From assembly GCA_044223515.1 (NCBI GenBank), contig JBGALV010000022.1, forward strand, positions 1 through 55,242: a DNA stretch of 55,242 nucleotides, in the 5' to 3' direction. Of the stretch, positions 43,000-53,946 are shown one piece after another (within the stretch, counting starts at the first letter, position 1; each line of letters starts with the position of its first letter). Below the pieces are notes generated by a model. It did not search any database, was not told where the DNA came from, and saw only the letters and a list, made by a program, of their open reading frames with translations. The position numbers were made by a program, and so were the translations under genes. The stretch comes from SHVZ01 sp044223515 (GTDB lineage Bacteria > Pseudomonadota > Alphaproteobacteria > SHVZ01).

Positions 43000-45288
43000 T
43001 CAGTCCGCCGGGCCGGCGGCGCGGCTCTGCGCGTCGGCGACGGCGAAGGCCGTCATGTTGACGATGCCGCGCACGGTCGCGGCCTGGGTCAGGATGTGCA
43101 CCGGCTGCGCCGTGCCCAGCAGGATCGGCCCGACCGATAGCCCCTCACCCAGGATCTTCAGCAGGTTGAAGGCGATATTGGCGGCATCGATCGTCGGCAT
43201 GATCAGCAGGTTCGCGGTGCCCTTGAGCCGCGAGTTCGGGAAGATGCGCTCACGGATCAGCTCGGAGACCGCGGCGTCCCCCTGCATCTCGCCCTCGACC
43301 TCGAGGTCGGGCGCCTTTTCCAGGATCAGCGACAGCGCTTCGCGCATCTTGGCCGCGGACGCGACCTCGCGGCTGCCGAAGCTCGAATGCGAGAGCAGCG
43401 CCACCTTCGGCTGGATGCCGAAACGCCTGACCTCGGTCGCCGCCATCAGCGTGGTCTCGGCGATCGCCTCGGCAGACGGATCGGTGTTCACGTGGGTGTC
43501 GGCGATGAAGAACGAGCCACGCGGCAGGATCAGCAGATTGAGTGCGGCGAAGTGCCGGACTCCCGGCTTGTAGCCGATCACGTCGCGAACATGGCGCAGA
43601 TGATCGGGATATCGTCCGACCGAGCCGCAGATCATCGCATCGGCCTCGCCGCGCTTGACCATCAGCGTGCCGATCACGGTCGTCCGCGTGCGGACCACGG
43701 TCCGGGCATGGTCGGGCGAGACGCCGCGCCGCTCGAGCAGCTGGTGATAGAGCTTCCAGTACTCCGGGTAGCGCGGATCGTCCTCGGGATTGACCAGGTC
43801 GAAATGCTCGCCGCGCCGCATGCGGAGGCCGAAGCGCTGGATCCGCGTGTCGACGACCGAGGGTCGCCCGATCAGGATCGGCCAGGCCAGCTTCTCGTCG
43901 ATCACGGTCTGGATCGAGCGCAGCACGCGTTCTTCCTCGCCGTCGGTGTAGACGACGCGCTTCGGATCCAGCTTGGCGCGCTGGATCACGGGACGCATCA
44001 CCTGGCCTGAGCGGAAGACGAACTGCGAGAGGTGCTGGCGATACGCCTCCATGTCGGGGATCGGACGCGTCGCAACGCCGCTCGCCATCGCGGCCTCGGC
44101 GACTGCCGGCGCCACGCGCGTGATCAACCGCGGATCGAAGGGCTTCGGGATCAGGTTGTCGGGACCGAAGGCCGGCGGCGCCTCGCCATAGGCGGCCTCG
44201 ACGACGTCGGAGGACTCCTCGAGCGCCAGGTCGGCGATCGCCTTCACGCAGGCGACCTTCATCGCCTCGTTGATCTGGGTTGCGCCGACGTCGAGGGCGC
44301 CCCGGAAGATGAAGGGGAAGCACAGCACGTTGTTGACCTGGTTCGGGTAGTCCGAGCGCCCGGTCGCGATCACCGCGTCGGAACGCACCGACCGCACCTC
44401 TTCGGGCAGGATCTCGGGCGTCGGATTGGCCAGCGCCATCACGATCGGCCGCTCGCCCATCTTCGCCACCATCTCGGGCTTCAGGACGCGCGGCGCCGAG
44501 AGGCCGAGGAAGATGTCCGCACCGCCGATCGCGTCTCCGAGCGTGCGGGCATTGGTCTCGCGCGCGTATTTCTCCTTGCGCGGATCCATCAGCTCCTTGC
44601 GGCCCGCATAGACGACGCCAGCGATGTCGGTGACCAAGGTGTTCTCGACCTTGAGGCCGAGCGTGACGAGCAGGTCGAGGCAGGCGAGCGCCGCCGCACC
44701 CGCGCCCGACGTCACCAGCTTCACCTGGTCCAGCGACTTGCCGACGACGCGGAGCGCGTTGACGATCGCGGCGGCGACGATGATCGCGGTGCCGTGCTGG
44801 TCGTCGTGGAAGACCGGGATCTTCATCCGGCGGCGCAGCTTCTCCTCGATCTCGAAGCACTCCGGCGCCTTGATGTCCTCGAGGTTGATGCCGCCGAAGG
44901 TCGGCTCGAGCGCCGCGACGATGTCGACGAGCTTGTCCGGATCCTTCTCGTCGACCTCGATGTCGAAGACGTCGATGCCTGCGAACTTCTTGAAGAGGAC
45001 GGCCTTACCTTCCATCACCGGCTTGGCGGCAAGCGGGCCGATGGCGCCCAGGCCCAGGACGGCTGTGCCGTTGGTGACGACCGCGACCAGGTTGCCGCGG
45101 GCGGTCAGCTCCGCCGCCTGAGAGACGTCGCCGGCGATCGCCTCGGAAGCGGCGGCGACGCCTGGGGTATAGGCCAGCGCCAGGTCGCGCTGGGTGGCCA
45201 GCGGCTTGGTCGGGATGATGCCGATCTTTCCTGCCGGGGCGCGCCGGTGGTAGTCCAGCGCCGCTGCCCTCACGTCTTCGTCGGCCAT
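43000..45288 (-). CDS. maeB: NADP-dependent malic enzyme with phosphotransacetylase-like domain
   Basis: A 762-residue MaeB-type malic enzyme decarboxylating malate to pyruvate with NADP. The N-terminal malic domain contains LALAYTPGVAAASEAI and LGLGAIGPLAAKPVMEGKAVLFKKFAGID; the NAD(P)-binding part has VKLVTSGAGAAALACLDLL. From about residue 440 a phosphotransacetylase-like domain follows (ILIGRPSVVDTRIQRFGLRM ... TANLLIMPTIDAANIAFNLLKIL), which usually regulates by acetyl-CoA rather than catalysing. ATG 45288. First gene of a minus-strand run with mgtE. Confidence 0.96.
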   Translation of the reverse strand: MADEDVRAAALDYHRRAPAGKIGIIPTKPLATQRDLALAYTPGVAAASEAIAGDVSQAAELTARGNLVAVVTNGTAVLGLGAIGPLAAKPVMEGKAVLFKKFAGIDVFDIEVDEKDPDKLVDIVAALEPTFGGINLEDIKAPECFEIEEKLRRRMKIPVFHDDQHGTAIIVAAAIVNALRVVGKSLDQVKLVTSGAGAAALACLDLLVTLGLKVENTLVTDIAGVVYAGRKELMDPRKEKYARETNARTLGDAIGGADIFLGLSAPRVLKPEMVAKMGERPIVMALANPTPEILPEEVRSVRSDAVIATGRSDYPNQVNNVLCFPFIFRGALDVGATQINEAMKVACVKAIADLALEESSDVVEAAYGEAPPAFGPDNLIPKPFDPRLITRVAPAVAEAAMASGVATRPIPDMEAYRQHLSQFVFRSGQVMRPVIQRAKLDPKRVVYTDGEEERVLRSIQTVIDEKLAWPILIGRPSVVDTRIQRFGLRMRRGEHFDLVNPEDDPRYPEYWKLYHQLLERRGVSPDHARTVVRTRTTVIGTLMVKRGEADAMICGSVGRYPDHLRHVRDVIGYKPGVRHFAALNLLILPRGSFFIADTHVNTDPSAEAIAETTLMAATEVRRFGIQPKVALLSHSSFGSREVASAAKMREALSLILEKAPDLEVEGEMQGDAAVSELIRERIFPNSRLKGTANLLIMPTIDAANIAFNLLKILGEGLSVGPILLGTAQPVHILTQAATVRGIVNMTAFAVADAQSRAAGPAD

Positions 45289-45362
45289 GCCCCTCCCGCT
45301 CCCCCGTTGCCCGGGGTCCGTGTCGTACCGATCTCTAGTATCGTACCGTTCTTAAAGCGAAA

Positions 45363-45387
45363 GGCCCGCTCGATTTCTCGGCGGGCC
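45363..45387 (-). terminator. Terminator downstream of tRNA-Leu
   Basis: On the minus strand a 7-bp stem GGCCCGC/GCGGGCC (45381-45387 with 45363-45369) closes an 11-base loop and is followed by TTTCGCTTT. It lies 10 bases past the tRNA 3' end, in the right orientation to end the tRNA transcript. Confidence 0.75.
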
Positions 45388-45397
45388 TCTCAGAAAA

Positions 45398-45484
45398 TGG
45401 TGCGGTCGAGAAGACTCGAACTTCCACAGGATTTCTCCCACAGCGACCTCAACGCTGCGCGTCTACCAGTTCCGCCACGACCGC
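45398..45484 (-). tRNA. tRNA-Leu (anticodon GAG)
   Basis: An 87-base class II tRNA with encoded CCA. The acceptor stem pairs GCGGUCG with CGACCGC, the D-loop holds GG, and the anticodon stem CAGCG/CGCUG closes the loop UUGAGGU, giving anticodon GAG (codons CUC/CUU). A long variable arm and the T-arm GUUCGAGUC are visible. It is transcribed on the minus strand, divergent from lipB. Confidence 0.96.
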
Positions 45485-45561
45485 ATTGCGTGGGACGCAA
45501 GTCCGGGATGGGCATCCGGTCCTTGCCAAGAACGCCCGCGGGGAATAGCAAATCGCGACCC

Positions 45562-46302
45562 ATGGATCAAGCAGCGATAGCCGCGGCGAAAGCCCCCGAA
45601 AGGGGCCGGGAAACCTCCCCCGGGACCGGCCCGGAATGGCGCTGGGAGGATCGGCCCCTGCCCTATCCGGATGCGGTCCGGGCCATGGAGGCCCGGGTGG
45701 ACGCGATCCGCGCCGGTACGGCGTCCGAGCTGATCTGGCTGGTCGAGCACCCTCCGCTCTATACCGCCGGCACCTCGGCCGACCCGCAAGAGCTGCTGGA
45801 CCCGCGTTTTCCGGTCTTCGAGGCCGGACGCGGCGGGCGCTACACCTATCACGGGCCCGGCCAGCGGGTGGTCTACGCGATGCTGGACCTCAAGCGCCGG
45901 GGCCCGGACGTCCGGGCCTATGTCCACGCCCTGGAGGACTGGGCGATCCGGGCCCTAGGCCGGGTCGGGGTCGAGGCCGAGACCCGGCCCGACCGGATCG
46001 GGCTATGGGTCCGGCGGACCGACCGCAACACGCCCTGGGTCGAGGACAAGATCGGCGCCATCGGCGTCCGGGTCCGCCGCTGGGTCAGCTTCCATGGGCT
46101 GGCGCTCAACGTCGAGCCGGACCTCACCCACTTCGGCGGCATCGTCCCGTGCGGCATCTCGGCGCACGGGGTCACGTCGCTGGTCGACCTCGGCATCCCG
46201 GCGACGATGGCCGACCTGGATGTCGCCCTTCAAAGAACCTTCGAGGGCGTGTTCGGCCCGGATGGCAGCTTCACCGCGTCGGCTCGTCGCGAAGGCCGAT
46301 AA
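45562..46302 (+). CDS. lipB: Octanoyl-[acyl-carrier-protein]:protein N-octanoyltransferase
   Basis: Transfers octanoate from octanoyl-ACP to lipoyl domains, first step of lipoate synthesis; LipA, not encoded here, would insert sulfur. A 246-residue protein with the signature RGGRYTYHGPGQRV near residue 90, catalytic Lys163 in EDKIGAIGVRV and Cys197 in GGIVPCGISAHGVTS. The N-terminus before WRWEDRPLPYPDA is rich in charged residues and poorly conserved, so a start further downstream is possible; ATG 45562 is the first in frame after the tRNA. It ends overlapping the convergent membrane protein gene by 32 bases. Confidence 0.95.
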   Translation: MDQAAIAAAKAPERGRETSPGTGPEWRWEDRPLPYPDAVRAMEARVDAIRAGTASELIWLVEHPPLYTAGTSADPQELLDPRFPVFEAGRGGRYTYHGPGQRVVYAMLDLKRRGPDVRAYVHALEDWAIRALGRVGVEAETRPDRIGLWVRRTDRNTPWVEDKIGAIGVRVRRWVSFHGLALNVEPDLTHFGGIVPCGISAHGVTSLVDLGIPATMADLDVALQRTFEGVFGPDGSFTASARREGR

Positions 46303-46648
46303 ACGCCATCGCCAGGAACAGGACCATCGCGAGGATGGTCAGGATCGAGCCGACCGCGACGATCACGTGCTCGTCGGCGAAGACGCTGCGGGCGATGCCG
46401 ATCACGAGCAGAAGCGCGCCGGCTTGGCAGATCCAGAATTGCGGCCAGGCGAGCTTGATCTGGCCGAGCGCGGGATACGCCCGGTGGATCAGGCCGAACA
46501 GCGCCATCGTCACCCAGCCGACCAGGTTGATGTGCGCGTGCACCGGGGCGGCCGCGAAGTCCTGGCCGATGCCCATGTGGATGCCGAGGCCCATGCCGGC
46601 GAGGGCGTAGACGAGCGCGGCGAGAAGGAAGCTGCGGGGAAGCGTCAT
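46271..46648 (-). CDS. Small four-helix membrane protein with conserved histidines
   Basis: A 125-residue integral membrane protein with four predicted helices. The second carries VHAHINLVGWVTMALFGLIHRAYP, a pattern resembling the haem-binding H-x-H helix of haem-copper oxidase subunit I/NorB. Other histidines are GIHMG and DEHV. I do not assign an oxidase; the protein is far too short. It might be a haem-binding or assembly relative. ATG 46648 has GAGGAG 7 bases upstream. It follows the acylphosphatase gene by 10 bases on the same strand. Confidence 0.8.
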   Translation of the reverse strand: MTLPRSFLLAALVYALAGMGLGIHMGIGQDFAAAPVHAHINLVGWVTMALFGLIHRAYPALGQIKLAWPQFWICQAGALLLVIGIARSVFADEHVIVAVGSILTILAMVLFLAMAFIGLRDEPTR

Positions 46649-46658
46649 CGGAGACTCC

Positions 46659-46939
46659 TCAAACGGTAGGCTGCTGGACGAAACCGGGAGGCGGCTCCTC
46701 GGATGTCGGCTCCGAGAACACCCGCTCGACCTCCGCCCCGAGCGGACCCTCGTGGCAGGCAATGAGCATCGTCGTGACCTCGTCGGCAGGGCCGGCGAAG
46801 ACGGCTTCGACCGAGCCGTCGCGACGGTTGCGGACCCAGCCGTCGAGCCCGCGCTTCGTCGCCTCGTCGACGGTCCAGCCGCGGTACCACACGCCCTGCA
46901 CCTTGCCTTCGATGCGGACGCGGACGACCTGCCGCTCGC

Positions 46940-46943
<4 letters not shown>
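46659..46943 (-). CDS. acyP: Acylphosphatase
   Basis: A 94-residue enzyme hydrolysing carboxyl-phosphate bonds such as acetyl phosphate or carbamoyl phosphate. The P-loop-like motif is GKVQGVWYRGW (Arg near residue 21 binds phosphate) and the catalytic Asn lies in GWVRNRRDGSVEA. The start is GTG 46943, overlapping the carboxylase alpha-subunit stop (GTGA), so translation is coupled. The usual length and both key residues are present, so it is likely active. Confidence 0.93.
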
Positions 46944-48946
<2,003 letters not shown>

Positions 48947-49129
48947 TCCTTCCCCCGAACAACCCCATCGCATAGGCACAGTGGATCGCGAGCGGTGCGC
49001 CCCAGCCGACGAGAGGCAAGACGAACCACGGCTGCTCCGGCTGGACTATCACATGGATCGCGATCAGCCCGACCATCGCCGCGGCATAGCCGAGCAGATG
49101 CCACTTGAAGCCCCGCAGCCGTCGCTGCG

Positions 49130-50662
<1,533 letters not shown>

Positions 50663-50704
50663 CGCGCCCCTTCGTCTCTTAATTCAATGCCTTCCGGGAT
50701 AGCA

Positions 50705-51406
50705 TCAATGGCGGACGCGTGCCAGCGAGAGCAGCTTTTCGGCGGCGAGCATGTCGGCGTGGACCGCGACCCTCCGGTCGGCCGCCTCGTAGTCCTCGCC
50801 CCAGCGCTCGATCTGGTAGTCCTCGTCCACCCGCGACAGCCGATGGGCCTCCTCCGCGGCAAGGCGCCCCTCGGCGACGGCGAAGGCGAGCACGATCGAG
50901 CCGCAGGCGCCGGCCAGCGTCTGCAGCGCGACGAGGCCCAGATCATCGAGGCTCTCGACCCGCCTCCGGATCGCCGTCAGGGTCTCGAGCGGCTGCTCCA
51001 CCGGCATCACGCCCGAGGCGAGCACGAAGCGGGCACCGAGGGCATCGGCCGCCCAGTCGAGCAGCGGCTGCCACGCCGCCCGTTGGCGCTCGGCGAGCCG
51101 GACGGTCTCCTCGTCCCGGTGGCAGAGAAGGTCGGTCTCGGCGAAGGCCGCGAGGTCGCGGACGATCCGCTCGCGCTCGACCGAGACGCGATCGAGCGCC
51201 GTCGCGACGAACTGGGTCATCGGCATCGTGCGCGGATCGACCTTCTCGCCCTGTGCCTGCCACTCGGCGGCGACCGCATCGGCGAGCGCGCGGGTCGGCG
51301 CGACGAAGGCGTGACCGGCGGGCGTCCGCATCGGCTTGCCGTCGAGCGCGACGGCGTAGCCGCCGCCGGCCTCGGTCACCTCCGCCGTCTTGAACTTCCG
51401 CCTCAT
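50705..51406 (-). CDS. ATP12-family F1-ATPase assembly chaperone
   Basis: A 233-residue protein of the ATP12 family; the mitochondrial member keeps the F1 alpha subunit soluble during assembly. Typical features are the N-terminal RRKFKTAEVTEAGGGYAVALDGKPMRTPAGHAFVAPTRALADAVAAEW, MPMTQFVATALDRV and the C-terminal helical ALQTLAGACGSIVLAFAVAEG. Bacterial ATP12 homologues are largely alphaproteobacterial. ATG 51406 overlaps the stop of the HAD phosphatase gene (ATGA). It forms a conserved-looking set with the phosphatase and RluA-type synthase. Confidence 0.93.
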   Translation of the reverse strand: MRRKFKTAEVTEAGGGYAVALDGKPMRTPAGHAFVAPTRALADAVAAEWQAQGEKVDPRTMPMTQFVATALDRVSVERERIVRDLAAFAETDLLCHRDEETVRLAERQRAAWQPLLDWAADALGARFVLASGVMPVEQPLETLTAIRRRVESLDDLGLVALQTLAGACGSIVLAFAVAEGRLAAEEAHRLSRVDEDYQIERWGEDYEAADRRVAVHADMLAAEKLLSLARVRH

Positions 51407-52071
51407 CGCGTCTCGTCCAGCAGCAGATTGGCTAGGTGCGCGTAGGTATCGGCGATCGCATGCGCGCCGGACGCGACCAGCTCCTCGCGCGGGTGATAGC
51501 CCCAGACCACACCCAGTCCCCGCACGCCGGCATTGGCCGCCATCTGCATGTCGAAGCTGGTGTCGCCGATCATGACGGTGTCTTCGGGTGCCGCGCCGGC
51601 GAAGGCCATCGCGTTTAGGAGCATCGTCGGATCGGGCTTCCCCGGCCCGTCATCGGCCGTATGCAGCGAGAGGAAGCGCTCCAGCATGTCGTGGCGCGTC
51701 AGCGTCGAGATCAGCCCGCGCCGTCCCTTGCCGGTCGCTACCGCCAGCATCCACCCGGCCTTCATCAAGCGGTCGAGCGTCTCGCGCGCGCCCTCGAACA
51801 GCGGCTCGTGGTGATCGTGCTGCTGCTGCACAGAGCGGGCAATGTCGCGGTAGCCTTCCCTCAGACGATGGACGCGCGCTTCGTCGGCGTCGGGTGCAAG
51901 CAGTGCAATCGCATCCATCAGCGGCAGGCCGATGGTGCGGCGGATACTGTGGGCGGTCGGTGTCGGACGGCCTTCGGCGGCGAAGGCCTGGCTCATGATC
52001 GAGACGATCGCGGCCTGGCTGTCGACCAGCGTGCCGTCGCAATCGAAGACCGCGAGCTTGATCCTTCTCAT
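51403..52071 (-). CDS. HAD-IA family hydrolase (phosphoglycolate phosphatase-like)
   Basis: A 222-residue haloacid dehalogenase-type phosphatase. Motif I is FDCDGTLVDS, with the two aspartates at residues 10 and 12; motif II is the Thr in VATGKGRRG; motif III is the Lys of GPGKPDP; motif IV is MIGDTSFDMQMA. The helical cap after motif I is subclass I. It resembles Gph/5'-nucleotidase-like enzymes; substrate uncertain. ATG 52071 overlaps the stop of the RluA-type gene, and its stop overlaps the ATP12 start. Confidence 0.93.
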   Translation of the reverse strand: MRRIKLAVFDCDGTLVDSQAAIVSIMSQAFAAEGRPTPTAHSIRRTIGLPLMDAIALLAPDADEARVHRLREGYRDIARSVQQQHDHHEPLFEGARETLDRLMKAGWMLAVATGKGRRGLISTLTRHDMLERFLSLHTADDGPGKPDPTMLLNAMAFAGAAPEDTVMIGDTSFDMQMAANAGVRGLGVVWGYHPREELVASGAHAIADTYAHLANLLLDETR

Positions 52072-52898
52072 GAACGATCTTCGAACGGATCGCGGTCCGG
52101 ACGCGCGTCGAAGCCAAAATTGGCCCAGGTCGCCTTCATGTGCGCCGGCAGCGGTGCCTCGACCTTCAGCTTCCTGCCGTTCGGCCGCGTCAGCGCGATC
52201 GAGCGCGCATGGAGCTGGAGCTGCTTCGGTGCGTCGGCGATGTCGAGATGCGCGGACTTGCCGCCATACTTGCCGTCGCCGAGGATCGGATGGCCGATCG
52301 CCTCCAGGTGGGCGCGAAGCTGGTGCGTGCGGCCGGTGATCGGCTTGAGCGCGAGCCATGAGGCGACGCCCTTGACGTCCTCAACCACGGCGTAGTCGGT
52401 GATCGCCTTCTTGCCCTCGCGTTCGTCGACGACCACGCGCTCGCCGGCCTTGCCCGGTAGCTTGGCGAGCTTGAGGTCGATCGTGCCCTGGCGGATCTTC
52501 GGTACGCCCGCGACCACCGCCCAGTAGACCTTGTCGGTGTCGCGGCCCTTGAAGGCGTCGCCGAGCCAGCGCGCCGCCTCGGCCGTGCGCGCCAGCACCA
52601 GCACGCCGGAGGTGTCGCGGTCGAGGCGGTGGACGAGGCGCGGCCTCTCCTTCGCATCGAACTTGAGCGCATCGAGAAGCCCATCGAGATGCTTGTCGGT
52701 GCCGGTGCCGCCCTGGACCGAGAGGCCGGCTGGCTTGTCGATCACCAGCACCTCGGCGTCCTTGTGGAGCACGCGGGCGAGCAGGTCCTTGGCAGCGCGC
52801 TCGTCGACCGGGCGCGCGGCCGGTTTCGGCGCCGGCGTCAGGTCCATCGGCGGAATGCGGATCACCTGCCCCGCCTCCAGCCGATCGCTCGCCTTCAC
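52068..52898 (-). CDS. RluA-family 23S rRNA pseudouridine synthase, N-terminal S4 domain out of frame
   Basis: A 276-residue open frame holding the catalytic domain of an RluA/RluC-type synthase, which isomerises uridines in 23S rRNA. The catalytic motif is RLVHRLDRDTSGVLVLAR (Asp in HRLDRDTSG); downstream are ALKPITGRTHQLRAHL and GHPILGDGKYGG. The first in-frame start is GTG 52898. Family members carry an S4 RNA-binding domain before this. That domain is present but split: GRLEKLLRTGQVRVDGKR reads in this frame upstream of the GTG without a start, and the part before it lies one base out of phase (see 52899-53082). Either a sequencing error or a damaged gene. Confidence 0.85.
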   Translation of the reverse strand: MKASDRLEAGQVIRIPPMDLTPAPKPAARPVDERAAKDLLARVLHKDAEVLVIDKPAGLSVQGGTGTDKHLDGLLDALKFDAKERPRLVHRLDRDTSGVLVLARTAEAARWLGDAFKGRDTDKVYWAVVAGVPKIRQGTIDLKLAKLPGKAGERVVVDEREGKKAITDYAVVEDVKGVASWLALKPITGRTHQLRAHLEAIGHPILGDGKYGGKSAHLDIADAPKQLQLHARSIALTRPNGRKLKVEAPLPAHMKATWANFGFDARPDRDPFEDRS

Positions 52899-53082
52899 CC
52901 GCTTGCCGTCGACGCGGACCTGGCCGGTGCGCAGCAGCTTCTCCAGCCGCCCGTGGCCGAGCGTCAGCCCTGGAACCAGCGATGCGAGATCGGCGTCGTC
53001 CGCCGCGGATCCAGCGGTCGACGCGCTGGTCGCCCTCCGCCGAAGGCGGGGGATCGTCCGCTCGGCTCAACGCGCTCCGCAT
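52899..53082 (-). pseudogene. Displaced N-terminal S4 segment of the RluA-type gene
   Basis: From ATG 53082 (preceded by GAGGG) the frame reads MRSALSRADDPPPSAEGDQRVDRWI, a good S4/RluC N-terminus. Near 52985-53012 continuity requires a one-base shift into the downstream frame (SLVPGLTLGHGRLEKLLR). A repaired gene would run 53082 to 52068, a normal length of about 335 residues. Confidence 0.7.
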
Positions 53083-53118
53083 CGGCCCTCGCTGCGCGGG
53101 AGAGGGTTCTGAAAGCCT

Positions 53119-53946
53119 TCATGGCCGCGGCACCCCGAAGATCCATCCTTCCCGCCTCAACGCATCCTTGTCGTGGCGCGGGGCATCCCATACCCCGTCC
53201 TCCGCCGCAAGGGCCTCAGCCCCGCCGCTGCGACCAGGGCGTCGGTATCGTGATCGGAGGGCGGCTTATCCTCTGCCTTCGGCGAGCGCGATCCCAGGGC
53301 CCTCAGCACGGTCGCGAGCTCGCCCCAGTCCCGGACCTTCCTGTTTCCCGCCCCGACCCTGCGGAGGAACAGCCGCGGATACATTTCGACCAGCACCGAG
53401 CGGCCGGCGATGTCCTCGAACGGCCAGGTCGCCGCATGCGCCCGGAGCTCATGGAGCACGCGCATGCCCGCCAGCGCACCCAGCTCCCACCTGCTTGGCA
53501 CCGATCAGCTTGTAGGGCTTTCCTCCGGCGCCAAGACGGCAACCCGGTGGCCATCATCTCGGTCGGACAGGTGCGGCTCGGCATAGCCCGATTTCGCTTG
53601 ACCCGCCAGGGAGTCGGCGGCGCGCGGGTCGAGGCGCGAAGCCGCCCGCAGCTTCCGCCGCCGACGTCGATCAGCGCCCAGAGGTCGTGCACGTGAGGAT
53701 CGGCATGGTCGAAATACCGGCCGGCGCGGGCGAACGGCAACGAGAAGGCGAAGTCGAAGCCGACCAGCGCGCGCTCGCGCGCCACCAGATTTGCCACTCC
53801 AGGCCAATGCCTGGCGATCACCAGCGCGCCGTCGGGTGCCGGACGAACAGGCGCTCCCGCCTGCCCGGCTTGCACACCGCGATGGCGATGCCGTTCGCCT
53901 GACGTGCCCCGGACCAATCGAGACCGGCAAAGCAGGTGAAGCTCAC
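53119..53946 (-). pseudogene. Frame-disrupted gene, RNase H-fold (DUF429-like) family candidate
   Basis: A coherent protein of about 275 residues can be followed only by changing frame at least five times. GTG 53946 gives SFTCFAGLDWSGARQANGIA, ending at a TGA at 53818. Next frame: ARERALVGFDFAFSLPF. Then AGQAKSGYAEPHLSDRDD, then YKLIGAKQVG, then GALAGMRVLHELR through HDTDALVAAAGL. Last frame: ALAAEDGVWDAPRH to REGWIFGVPRP, stop TGA at 53119-53121. Each junction fits a single-base indel, for example a missing C near 53512 and an extra T near 53486. The GLDWSGA start and EGWIFGV end suggest DUF429-like nuclease-fold proteins; this assignment is tentative. Confidence 0.7.

Noticed and set aside
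45300..45360. Direct repeat CGTACCG (two copies) upstream of maeB as a regulatory site
   Set aside because: Only seven bases long and without symmetry or a clear promoter alignment; could be chance.
43250..46302. Long open frames on both strands opposite or shifted to maeB, including a plus frame running into lipB
   Set aside because: Shadows of maeB; only the part from 45562 has LipB motifs.
53157..53501. Independent 114-codon gene on the minus strand
   Set aside because: Its sequence continues smoothly into neighbouring frames at both ends, so it is one piece of the frame-disrupted gene rather than a separate gene.
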